From the NCBI GenBank assembly GCA_025964065.1, contig JAOPZO010000472.1:1-11825 (forward strand): a stretch of 11,825 bases of DNA, read 5' to 3'. This document shows positions 6,402-11,825 of the stretch, in pieces. The number at the start of each line of letters is the position of its first letter. Positions within the stretch are counted from its first letter, which is position 1. Made by a program: the position numbers and the translations under genes. The stretch is from Solirubrobacterales bacterium (GTDB taxonomy: Bacteria > Actinomycetota > Thermoleophilia > Solirubrobacterales > Solirubrobacteraceae). Below the pieces are notes generated by a model, which was not told the origin of the DNA, searched no databases, and saw only the letters and a list, made by a program, of their open reading frames with translations.

Positions 6402-6779
6402 ATGGAGAGCGGGAGCCCACGACGCGTCACCCTCGCCTCCGGCGCGCAGTTCCGCGTGCTCGCCTTCACGCCCTTCGCCGGCGCCGCCGCCGGCCTGCAC
6501 GTGTGCCCGCAGTGCCAGGGCCCGCGGGTGATCCCCGTGCACTGGGAGCCCGCGGGCGCCGGGCACTGGGCCGTGCTGCGGCGCTGCCCCGACTGCCGCT
6601 GGCACGGCGCGGGCCGCCACGGGCAGGACGAGCTCGGCGCCTACGACGAGGAGCTCGACCGCGGCACCGCGGCGATGGTGCGCACGCTGCGCGAGGCCGT
6701 CGCGGAGCGCATGACCGAGGACGTCGAGCGGTTCCTCGACGCGCTGGGTGCCGGGCACGTGCTGCCCGAGGACTTCTAG
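6402..6779 (+). CDS. Zinc-ribbon protein of unknown function, coupled to nucS
   Basis: 125 aa. Two CxxC knuckles, CPQC at 35-38 and CPDC at 62-65, are separated by a segment with HWEPAGAGHWAVLRR, the layout of a single treble-clef or zinc-ribbon domain binding one zinc. The C-terminal half (75-125) is an acidic, probably helical region (EELDRGTAAMVRTLREAVAERMTEDVERFLDAL) ending LPEDF. I recall similar proteins with the same LPEDF ending in Thermoleophilia genomes, all uncharacterised; this is memory, not a search. No signal peptide or membrane segment. It starts 9 nt after the nucS stop with a Shine-Dalgarno that overlaps that stop, so it is probably made together with NucS. A role as nucleic-acid-binding or protein-binding partner in repair is inference from position only. 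The stop lies 7 bp from the convergent hydrolase gene's stop. Confidence 0.8.
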   Translation: MESGSPRRVTLASGAQFRVLAFTPFAGAAAGLHVCPQCQGPRVIPVHWEPAGAGHWAVLRRCPDCRWHGAGRHGQDELGAYDEELDRGTAAMVRTLREAVAERMTEDVERFLDALGAGHVLPEDF

Positions 6780-6786
6780 CCCGCGC

Positions 6787-7449
6787 TCAGCCCACCTGCG
6801 CGAGGAACGCGTCGAGCTTCGGCGCGGCGTCCGTCAGGACCGGGCCGTGGCCGAAGCCGACGACGGAGGGCTGGAGCGCGGCGAGCTTCCGGGCGGACGC
6901 GAGGTTCAGCGCCGGGTCGACCGTCAAGAGCTTGGGCGGCAGGTGCAGGCCGACGACCGTGGTCAGCAGGTGCATGTTCGTGAAGACGTCGCCGCACAGC
7001 AGCGTGCGGTCCGAGGCGCGCCAGTACGCGATCTGGCCGGGGGAGTGCCCCGGGGCCTCGACCACGACGAAGCCCGCGGCGACCTCGTCGCCCTCGCGCA
7101 GCTCGCGCTCGACGTCGACGCCGTCGAAGCCCCCGGCGAACTCCATGAGCTTCGTCGCCTTGTGCTTCGGCAGCGTCGGCTCGCCCGAGCGGGCGTCCCC
7201 CGCGTCGCCCGCGGAGACCCAGAGCGGGAGCTCGAGCTGGTCGACCAGGCGCCGGGCGCCCCCGAGGTGGTCGACGTGCGCGTGGGTCGCGGTGAGGGCG
7301 CGGACCGTCCGTCCCTCGACGGCCTTCGCGATCTTCTTCGCGCTGCTCGCCATCCCGGCGTCGACGATGACGTCGCCGATGACATAGGCGTTGATCCCGT
7401 TGCGGGGGAGGAGCGGGATGTGAAGGACGTCCGGGGCGATCTGGGGCAT
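6787..7449 (-). CDS. Metallo-beta-lactamase-fold hydrolase
   Basis: 220 aa, cytoplasmic, near the minimal length for the fold. The metal-binding set is complete: THAHVDHLGG (His56, His58, Asp60, His61), His134 in EAPGHSPG, Asp154 in LLCGDVF and His201 in GFGHGP. This is the glyoxalase II-like arrangement for a dinuclear zinc or iron site hydrolysing thioesters, lactones or similar esters. The stretch between the second and third metal ligands is moderate, with no RNase Z, RNase J or sulfurtransferase extension. The actual substrate cannot be inferred. ATG 7449 opens on PQIAPDVLHIPLL, a normal first strand; no clear Shine-Dalgarno precedes it. It points towards the nucS/zinc-ribbon pair and diverges from the enoyl-CoA hydratase relic. 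Confidence 0.9.
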   Translation of the reverse strand: MPQIAPDVLHIPLLPRNGINAYVIGDVIVDAGMASSAKKIAKAVEGRTVRALTATHAHVDHLGGARRLVDQLELPLWVSAGDAGDARSGEPTLPKHKATKLMEFAGGFDGVDVERELREGDEVAAGFVVVEAPGHSPGQIAYWRASDRTLLCGDVFTNMHLLTTVVGLHLPPKLLTVDPALNLASARKLAALQPSVVGFGHGPVLTDAAPKLDAFLAQVG

Positions 7450-7497
7450 GTGGCCCGGAGGCTACCCGGCGGGGTGCGCCGGATTCCGGCTGCTGCC

Positions 7498-7678
7498 ATG
7501 ACCGACGCCCCCGCCGCCCTGACCGAGCGCCGAGGCAGTGCCCTGGTCCTCACCATCGACCCGCCGCAGGTCGGCAACGCCATCGACGGCCGCGGCGCTC
7601 GACGAGCTCGACGCGCTCGCGGTGGGAGTCCTCATGGGCGCGGGCGGCGCGCTGCTCCGGCTCCGGAAGGGGCGGTAG
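7498..7678 (+). pseudogene. Enoyl-CoA hydratase/isomerase (crotonase) relic
   Basis: From the ATG at 7498 the frame reads MTDAPAALTERRGSALVLT, then IDPPQVGNAIDG to 7590, a typical crotonase N-terminus (usual motif LTLDRPxxxNAID). The match then moves to the next frame: AAALDELDALA (from 7589) and VGVLMGAGGAL, corresponding to the second helix and to the oxyanion-hole segment VLTGAGGAFCAG of the family. A stop (TAG 7676-7678) follows nine codons later. About 60 codons remain of the usual 250 or more; besides the frameshift, roughly eight codons seem missing between DALA and VGVL, and the catalytic C-terminal two-thirds is gone. A functional product is very unlikely. The remaining sequence of the 7450-7775 intergenic stretch holds one hairpin (7726-7752) and no other gene I can support. 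Confidence 0.75.
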
Positions 7679-7725
7679 GACCCACGAGGCCGCGCGCCCG
7701 CGGTTCGACAGGCCGTACAGCAGGT

Positions 7726-7752
7726 TCGGCCCGCTGGACGAAGGCGGGCCGA
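7726..7752 (+). other. Perfect 9-bp inverted repeat upstream of the S51 gene pair
   Basis: TCGGCCCGC (7726-7734) and GCGGGCCGA (7744-7752) are exact reverse complements around a 9-nt loop, ending 23 nt before the ATG at 7776. There is no T-run. It could be an operator, a leader structure, or the old terminator of the decayed enoyl-CoA hydratase gene just upstream. Confidence 0.35.
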
Positions 7753-7775
7753 TCCCGCGTGGGCAGACTCGACCC

Positions 7776-8522
7776 ATGGGTGGACCCCCGCAGATCATCG
7801 CCTTCGGCGGCGGCGGGTTCTCGATGGAGAACGGGAACCCCCTGCTCGACGACCACGTCCTCGCCCTCACGGGGCGAGAACGGCCGCGCGTGTGCTTCAT
7901 CCCGACGGCCTCGGGCGACGCCGACCACTACGTCGTGCGCTTCTACCGCACGTTCAGCGCGATCGCGGAGACCTCGCACGTCTCGCTCTTCCGGCGCGAC
8001 CGCGGCGCGGGCGCCGTCGAGGGCTGCCTGCGCGAGCACCTGCTCAAGCAGGACGTCATCTACGTCGGCGGCGGGAGCGTCGTGTCGCTCCTGGGCGCCT
8101 GGCTCGCCCACGGGCTCGACCGCATCCTCGAGGAGTGCTGGCGGAACGGGACGATCCTGTGCGGCGGCTCGGCGGGCTCGCTGTGCTGGTTCGAGGAGGC
8201 GGTCACCGCCTTTCACGGCCCGCCCGAGGCGGTGCGCGGCCTGGGGTTCCTGCCGTACTCGAACTGCGTGCACTACGACGCGGAGCCCGAGCGGCGGGCG
8301 CAGTTCCAGGACTACGTCGGCCGGGGGATGGTCGCGGGCTACGGTGCCGACGACGGCTGCGCGCTGCACTTCGTCGGCACACGGCTCCACGACGTCGTGA
8401 CCTCCAGGCCGCGGGCCGGCGCGTACCGCGTGCAGGCCGTGGGCGGGGAGCCGGTGGAGACGCCGCTCACCGCCCGCTTCCTCGGGGCGGCGAGCGCCGT
8501 CGCCCCGGCGCTGGCCGCGTAG
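7776..8522 (+). CDS. Peptidase S51 family protein (dipeptidase E / cyanophycinase-like), copy 1
   Basis: 248 aa, no signal peptide, cytoplasmic. S51 enzymes are serine peptidases with a glutamine-amidotransferase-like fold that hydrolyse Asp-X dipeptides (PepE) or cyanophycin. Visible: IIAFGGGGFSMENGNPLLD at the N-terminus, RVCFIPTASGDAD, VIYVGGGSVVSLL, the nucleophile elbow GGSAGSLCW with Ser132, and His166 in NCVHYDAE, followed by GYGADDGCAL, which closes the site. Length and motifs fit the PepE-like branch; active-site glycine/serine context (SAGS rather than SAGA) is slightly unusual. The ATG at 7776 begins two residues before the first beta strand. It is first in a pair with the next gene, 9 bp apart. 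Substrate is not predictable, though aspartyl dipeptides are the family default. Confidence 0.88.
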   Translation: MGGPPQIIAFGGGGFSMENGNPLLDDHVLALTGRERPRVCFIPTASGDADHYVVRFYRTFSAIAETSHVSLFRRDRGAGAVEGCLREHLLKQDVIYVGGGSVVSLLGAWLAHGLDRILEECWRNGTILCGGSAGSLCWFEEAVTAFHGPPEAVRGLGFLPYSNCVHYDAEPERRAQFQDYVGRGMVAGYGADDGCALHFVGTRLHDVVTSRPRAGAYRVQAVGGEPVETPLTARFLGAASAVAPALAA

Positions 8523-8531
8523 CCTGACCGG

Positions 8532-9335
8532 ATGGCCGCGACGACACGGACGATCTTCGCGATGGGGGGCGGGGGCTTCACGATGGAGCCGGAGAACCCG
8601 GCCCTCGACGAGTTCATCCTCACGCTCGCGGACAAGCCGGTGCCGCGGCTCCTGCTGCTGCCCACCGCGTCCGGGGACGCGGAGCGGCAGGTCACGAGCT
8701 TCCGGGCGACGTACGGCGACCGGCCGTGCCAGGCGACGGAGCTCTCGCTGTTCCGGCTCGGCGAGACGGGCGGCATCTCCCTGCGCGACCTCGTGCTCCG
8801 GCAGGACGTCGTCTACGTCGGGGGCGGCTCGATGCGCTCCATGCTCGCGATCTGGCGCGAGTACGGGCTCGACGCGATCCTGCGCGAGGCGTGGGAGCGC
8901 GGGACCGTGCTCGCCGGGCTGAGCGCGGGCGCGATGTGCTGGTTCGCCGGCGGCGTGACGAAGTCCACCGGGATCCCCCGGCCCGTCGAGGGCCTCGGGC
9001 TGCTGCCGCACTCGCTCACCGTGCACGCGGACAACGACCGCGACCGCCTGCCCGTCTACGAGGCGGCTGTGGCCTCCGACGTCCTGCCCGCGGGCTGGGC
9101 GGCGGACGACGGCGTCGGCCTGCTGTTCCGGGACGACCGGCTCGAGCGCGTCGTGACCTCGCGACCCGGCACCCGCGCGGTGCGCGTCGAGCGGACCGCC
9201 GAAGGGGAGCTCGTCCGCACCCCGATCCTGCCGGCGCTCCTGGCCGCCGCGCCGCTCGCCGACCGCTCCGTCGACGGCGACGTGCTCGAGTTCCGCCGCA
9301 CGCGTCACGCGGCGCTGCGCCGCGGCGCGCGCTGA
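8532..9335 (+). CDS. Peptidase S51 family protein (dipeptidase E / cyanophycinase-like), copy 2
   Basis: 267 aa, cytoplasmic, alignable with the upstream gene along nearly its whole length: TIFAMGGGGFTMEPENPALDE, LLLLPTASGDAE, VVYVGGGSMRSML, nucleophile elbow GLSAGAMCW with Ser131, His165 in LTVHADNDRDR, and GWAADDGVGLLF. All key motifs are kept, so both copies look active. It differs by a C-terminal extension of about 30 residues ending in an Arg-rich tail (RRTRHAALRRGAR), and by the more usual SAGA after the serine. Divergence is substantial, so the duplication is old or the copies came separately. It lies 9 bp after copy 1 and should be co-transcribed. Its stop codon (TGA 9333-9335) sits in the left arm of the shared terminator hairpin with the convergent tetR-type gene. 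Confidence 0.88.
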   Translation: MAATTRTIFAMGGGGFTMEPENPALDEFILTLADKPVPRLLLLPTASGDAERQVTSFRATYGDRPCQATELSLFRLGETGGISLRDLVLRQDVVYVGGGSMRSMLAIWREYGLDAILREAWERGTVLAGLSAGAMCWFAGGVTKSTGIPRPVEGLGLLPHSLTVHADNDRDRLPVYEAAVASDVLPAGWAADDGVGLLFRDDRLERVVTSRPGTRAVRVERTAEGELVRTPILPALLAAAPLADRSVDGDVLEFRRTRHAALRRGAR

Positions 9336-9353
9336 GCCGGGCCTCAGCGCGCG
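9326..9353. terminator. Bidirectional hairpin containing both convergent stop codons
   Basis: CGCGCGCTGAG (9326-9336) and CTCAGCGCGCG (9343-9353) are exact reverse complements with a 6-nt loop CCGGGC. The stem therefore folds equally on transcripts from either side. The TGA of the S51 copy 2 gene (9333-9335) lies in one arm and the TGA of the tetR-type gene (complement of 9344-9346) in the other. No T-run follows on either side, as is common for high-GC actinobacterial terminators. Confidence 0.6.
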
Positions 9354-9934
9354 AAGCGCGCCACCGCGGGCCAGACGACGTCATCGAGGATCGCGTCCGC
9401 GAGCGCGTGGTCGACGGCGCGGTCGTCGTCGAAGAGGTGGAAGAGGAGGAGCGCCGTGCCCGCGCTCGTGGCCTCGCTCTCGAGGACGGCCGCATCGAGC
9501 TCCCCGCGCTCGACGGCCTCCTGCAGGACGGTGGCGATCGCCAGGCGGCGCAGGCCGAGGCCGGTCTGCTCGGCGGCGGCACGCACCTCGGGCTTCGCGG
9601 CGCGCTCGGCGTGCAGCACCGCGCACGCGGCTCCGAGCGGCCCGGCGAGGAGGTCCGCGACGTTCCGCAGCACCGTGCGGAGGTCCGTGCGGAGGTCGCC
9701 CGAGCGCTCCGCGGGGACGAGGTGCGCACGTGCGTGGGCCAGCGCGGCGGCGACGAGGTGCGGCTTGTCCGGCCAGCGGCGGTAGAGGACCGTCCGGGCC
9801 GCGTCCGCGCGCTGGGCCACCGCGTCCACGGTGAGCGCCGCGTAGCCCGTCTCGCCGACGAGCTCGAGCGTCGCGGTCAGGATCGCCGCCTCCACCTGGG
9901 CGGAGCTGCGGCGGGAGCGGGTCGCCTCAGGCAC
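9344..9934 (-). CDS. TetR-family transcriptional repressor
   Basis: 196 aa, the usual length. The N-terminal DNA-binding domain spans about 14-61: AAILTATLELVGETGYAALTVDAVAQRADAARTVLYRRWPDKPHLV, with the recognition-helix region ADAARTVLYRRW of the TetR type. The rest is an Ala-rich helical ligand-binding and dimerisation domain (a TetR C-terminal type that senses small hydrophobic compounds). The GTG start at 9934 overlaps the end of the MFS gene by 8 nt (9927-9934), so the two are translationally coupled and the repressor is made only when the pump transcript is. The likely target is its own operon promoter near 11340-11380, with the pump's substrate as inducer; this is inference. It ends in the shared hairpin at 9326-9353. 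Confidence 0.9.
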   Translation of the reverse strand: MPEATRSRRSSAQVEAAILTATLELVGETGYAALTVDAVAQRADAARTVLYRRWPDKPHLVAAALAHARAHLVPAERSGDLRTDLRTVLRNVADLLAGPLGAACAVLHAERAAKPEVRAAAEQTGLGLRRLAIATVLQEAVERGELDAAVLESEATSAGTALLLFHLFDDDRAVDHALADAILDDVVWPAVARFAR

Positions 9935-11339
9935 GGGCGAGCTCCGGCTCCGCCCGGACCACCCGCCGCGCGGGGATGCTCAGCGCCGCGAGCATCGCGA
10001 CGAGCGAGCCGGCCGCGGAGATCCCGAGTGCCGCGGTGAACGCCGCCTCGGTCGGGAACCCGGAGCTCAGGACGTCGGAGGCGAGGATCGCGCCGCCGAC
10101 CGCCGAGCCGAGCGACGCGCCGACGTTCCTGGCGATCGTGTTCACCCCGGTCGCCTCCCCGGTCTCGTGGCGGTCGACGGCCTCGATGATGAGGTTCGGC
10201 ATCGCGGAGAACGCGAAGCCGATCCCGATGCCGAGGACGGCGGACCACAGCAGCGTGATCGCCGGGGAGGCGTGCAGGGCCGCGAGCAGCGCGAGCGCGA
10301 CGCCGGCGATCGCGCACCCGATGGCCAGCGGCACGCGCGCGCCGAGGCGCCCGCCCATGCGGCCCGACAGCGGCGAGAGGAACAGGTTGAGCAGCGCGGC
10401 GGGGGCGAGCAGGAGGCCGGCCTGGAACGCGTTGAACCCGAACCCGTAGCCCGTCTCCTCCGGCAGCTGGGCGAGCTGCGGGATGAGGACGAACGAGCCG
10501 AACAACCCGAAGCCGACGAGGAAGGTCGCGACGTCGGTCGTCAGGACGGTCCGCTGCGCGAGCGTCCGCATGTTCACGAGCGGTGCGGGGGTGCGCTGCT
10601 CGAGCTTCACGAAGGCGGCCAGGACGGCGAGCCCGAGCGCGACGAGGCCGAGTGTGCGCGTCGAGCCCCAGCCCCAGCTCGTGGCCTGCGAGATCGCGTA
10701 GAGCGGGAGGACGAGACCGACGCAGAGGACGAGCGCGCCGCGGAGGTCGACGCGCCCCGGCGAGCGGAGCGGCGACTCGGGGACGAGCAGGACCGTCGTC
10801 AGGACGGCGGCGATGGAGAGCGCGCTGCTCAGCCAGAAGATCCAGTGGAAGTCGACGCTGTCGGCGATCAGGCCGCCGAGCGGCAGGCCGATGCCGCCGC
10901 CCACGCCGGCCGTGGCGCCGAGCAGCCCGACCGAGGCCGGGACGCTCGCGTTCGGGAACTCGTCGCGGACGATCCCGAAGGAGAGCGGGAAGACGCCGCC
11001 ACCGAGGCCCTGCAGCGCGCGGCCGACCACGATCACCTCGAGCGACTGGCCGAGGGCCGACACGATGCAGCCCACGGACAGCAGGCCGAGCGACAGCGCG
11101 AGCATCTTCCGCTTGCCGAACATGTCGCCGAGCCGGCCGGCGATCGGCGTGGAGATCGAGGCGGTCAGGAAGTACGCCGTCACGAGCCAGGCGGCCGCGC
11201 TCGAGGAGGCCCCGTAGGACTCCTTGATGTCGGGGATCGCCGGGATGATCAGCGTCTGGCCGAGGGCGAAGGCGATCGTTCCGAGGCTCAGGATGAGGAG
11301 CGTGCGCTGGGGCGCGGCGCGTTCGGGCGTCTCGGACAT
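9927..11339 (-). CDS. MFS drug-efflux-type transporter (DHA2/EmrB-QacA-like)
   Basis: 470 aa, an inner-membrane proton-coupled exporter with about 12-14 hydrophobic segments. Motif A appears as GRLGDMFGKRKML (68-80) in the loop after the second helix, motif B as GRALQGLGGG with Arg107, and the antiporter motif C as GATAGVGGGIGLPLGG (141-156), in which the usual proline is shifted. The N-terminal tail is short and cytoplasmic. Length is somewhat below the typical 14-helix EmrB members. The ATG at 11339 precedes MSETPERAAPQRTLLILSLG; no strong Shine-Dalgarno is seen (only GGGTGG directly before it), so a leaderless or near-leaderless mRNA is possible. The transport substrate is unknown. Together with the overlapping TetR-type gene it forms a typical regulated efflux operon, with the repressor second. 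Confidence 0.92.
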   Translation of the reverse strand: MSETPERAAPQRTLLILSLGTIAFALGQTLIIPAIPDIKESYGASSSAAAWLVTAYFLTASISTPIAGRLGDMFGKRKMLALSLGLLSVGCIVSALGQSLEVIVVGRALQGLGGGVFPLSFGIVRDEFPNASVPASVGLLGATAGVGGGIGLPLGGLIADSVDFHWIFWLSSALSIAAVLTTVLLVPESPLRSPGRVDLRGALVLCVGLVLPLYAISQATSWGWGSTRTLGLVALGLAVLAAFVKLEQRTPAPLVNMRTLAQRTVLTTDVATFLVGFGLFGSFVLIPQLAQLPEETGYGFGFNAFQAGLLLAPAALLNLFLSPLSGRMGGRLGARVPLAIGCAIAGVALALLAALHASPAITLLWSAVLGIGIGFAFSAMPNLIIEAVDRHETGEATGVNTIARNVGASLGSAVGGAILASDVLSSGFPTEAAFTAALGISAAGSLVAMLAALSIPARRVVRAEPELARA

Positions 11340-11426
11340 CCACCCAAGCTACAAAGGTGTTGCTAAAAGGGTGTCTGGACGGATGACGGCGTGGCCTTCC
11401 CGGGGCGGGGTCGCCATCCTGCGGCG
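11340..11426. promoter_or_regulatory. Divergent promoter/operator region between MFS and M20 genes
   Basis: An 87-bp gap between divergent start codons. Positions 11350-11368 form an AT-rich island that stands out in this GC-rich window. Inside it AAAGGTGT (11353-11360) and AAAGGGTGT (11366-11374) form an imperfect direct repeat spaced 13 bp, and CACCC (11341-11345) faces GGGTG (11369-11373) as an inverted pair. These are plausible contact sites for the TetR-type repressor or RNA polymerase. On the minus strand TTGTAG (complement of 11350-11355) could be a -10 element about 11 nt before the MFS ATG. No consensus -35 is present. Confidence 0.4.
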
Positions 11427-11825
11427 ATGCCGACCTCCTGCCTCGACTCCACCACGGCCGAGGCCCGTGCGCTCGCGGCGCTCGACGTGCCGCGGATGGT
11501 CGCCGACCTGCAGCGCCTCGTCCGCGAGCCGAGCGTCACCGGGGCCGAGGGCTCCGTCGTCGCGCTCCTGGCCACCATGGGGGATGCGCTCGGCCTGCAC
11601 GGCGAGGTCGTCGAGCACGACCTCGCGACCCTGCGCGCCCACCCGGAGCACCCGGGGGAGGAGGCGCCGCGCGCGAGCCTCGTGCACGCCGACGTCGTCC
11701 TGCGCGGGGCGGATCCGGGCGCGCCGCGGCTGTGCCTCAACGGCCACGTCGACGTCGTCCCCGAGGGCAGCGAGCCGTGGGCGCAGGGCGCCTGGTCCGG
11801 CGCGATCGTCGACGGCGCGCTGCAC
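11427..11825 (+). CDS. M20-family metallopeptidase/deacylase (ArgE/DapE-like), 5' part
   Basis: Partial: 133 codons to the window edge, frame open. The N-terminal helix LAALDVPRMVADLQRLVREPSVTGAEG and the zinc-site strand LCLNGHVDVVPEGSEPWAQGAWSG, with His107 and Asp109, are typical of M20 enzymes such as acetylornithine deacetylase, succinyl-diaminopimelate desuccinylase and related amidohydrolases. The insert RAHPEHPGEEAPRASLVHADVVLRG before the metal strand is common in ArgE/DapE-like deacylases of unassigned substrate. The second metal ligand, the catalytic glutamate and the dimerisation domain lie outside the window. The ATG at 11427 is the first in-frame start, 87 bp from the divergent MFS gene; no clear ribosome site is visible. 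It may share control with the efflux operon, but nothing shows this directly. Confidence 0.85.
   Translation, partial: MPTSCLDSTTAEARALAALDVPRMVADLQRLVREPSVTGAEGSVVALLATMGDALGLHGEVVEHDLATLRAHPEHPGEEAPRASLVHADVVLRGADPGAPRLCLNGHVDVVPEGSEPWAQGAWSGAIVDGALH

Noticed and set aside
6782..6802. Stem CGCGC/GCGCG near the convergent stops of the zinc-ribbon and hydrolase genes
   Set aside because: Only 5 bp with an 11-nt loop, unlike the convincing repeat at 9326-9353.
7700..7720. GGTTCGA resembling a tRNA T-loop
   Set aside because: No flanking T-arm stem, no acceptor stem and no anticodon arm can be drawn on either strand.
7620..7780. Minus-strand peptide NLLYGLSNRGRAASWVL as another gene fragment
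   Set aside because: No family recognised, no start or ribosome site, and only a short open stretch.

Overview
The window is very GC-rich DNA with dense, short-spaced genes and a strong G/C third-codon bias, as in high-GC Actinomycetota. NucS (the actinobacterial and archaeal mismatch endonuclease), a small zinc-ribbon protein ending in LPEDF, tandem S51 peptidases, and secreted proteins with basic Cys-containing C-terminal domains point to Thermoleophilia (Solirubrobacterales-like). That placement is inference from family content; there is no rRNA marker here. I see no tRNA, rRNA, CRISPR array, insertion sequence, integrase or phage gene.

Layout. 1-795 (-): 5' two-fifths or so of an ABC-F ATPase, EttA, cut by the window edge. 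870-2045 (-): secreted thrombospondin-type-3 calcium-repeat protein with a hexaproline linker. 2094-2492 (-): remnant of a small multi-pass membrane protein, lacking its first membrane segment and its stop codon. 2581-3828 (+): J-domain / small beta-barrel / TPR cytoplasmic protein. 3959-5671 (+): secreted clan GH-A glycoside hydrolase with Ig-like and basic C-terminal domains. 5700-6392 (+): NucS, tightly followed by a zinc-ribbon protein (6402-6779). 6787-7449 (-): metallo-beta-lactamase-fold hydrolase, convergent with the preceding pair. 7498-7678 (+): frameshifted, internally deleted relic of an enoyl-CoA hydratase. 7776-8522 and 8532-9335 (+): two tandem S51 (dipeptidase E / cyanophycinase-like) serine peptidases. 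9344-9934 and 9927-11339 (-): TetR-type repressor overlapping the end of an MFS exporter gene that precedes it in transcription. 11427-11825 (+): 5' part of an M20-family deacylase/peptidase, divergent from the MFS gene.

How genes work together. Most of the window is ordinary chromosomal housekeeping and accessory content rather than one coherent system. The units likely to act together are nucS plus the zinc-ribbon gene (the second gene's Shine-Dalgarno overlaps the nucS stop), the S51 pair (9-bp gap), and the MFS-TetR pair (8-nt overlap, an efflux pump with its likely local repressor). The most striking non-coding structure is a perfect 11-bp inverted repeat at 9326-9353 whose two arms each carry the stop codon of one of two convergent genes. 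The best candidates for undescribed biology are the NucS-associated zinc-ribbon protein and the J-domain/beta-barrel/TPR protein. I did not find a convincing new multi-gene defence or mobile system.
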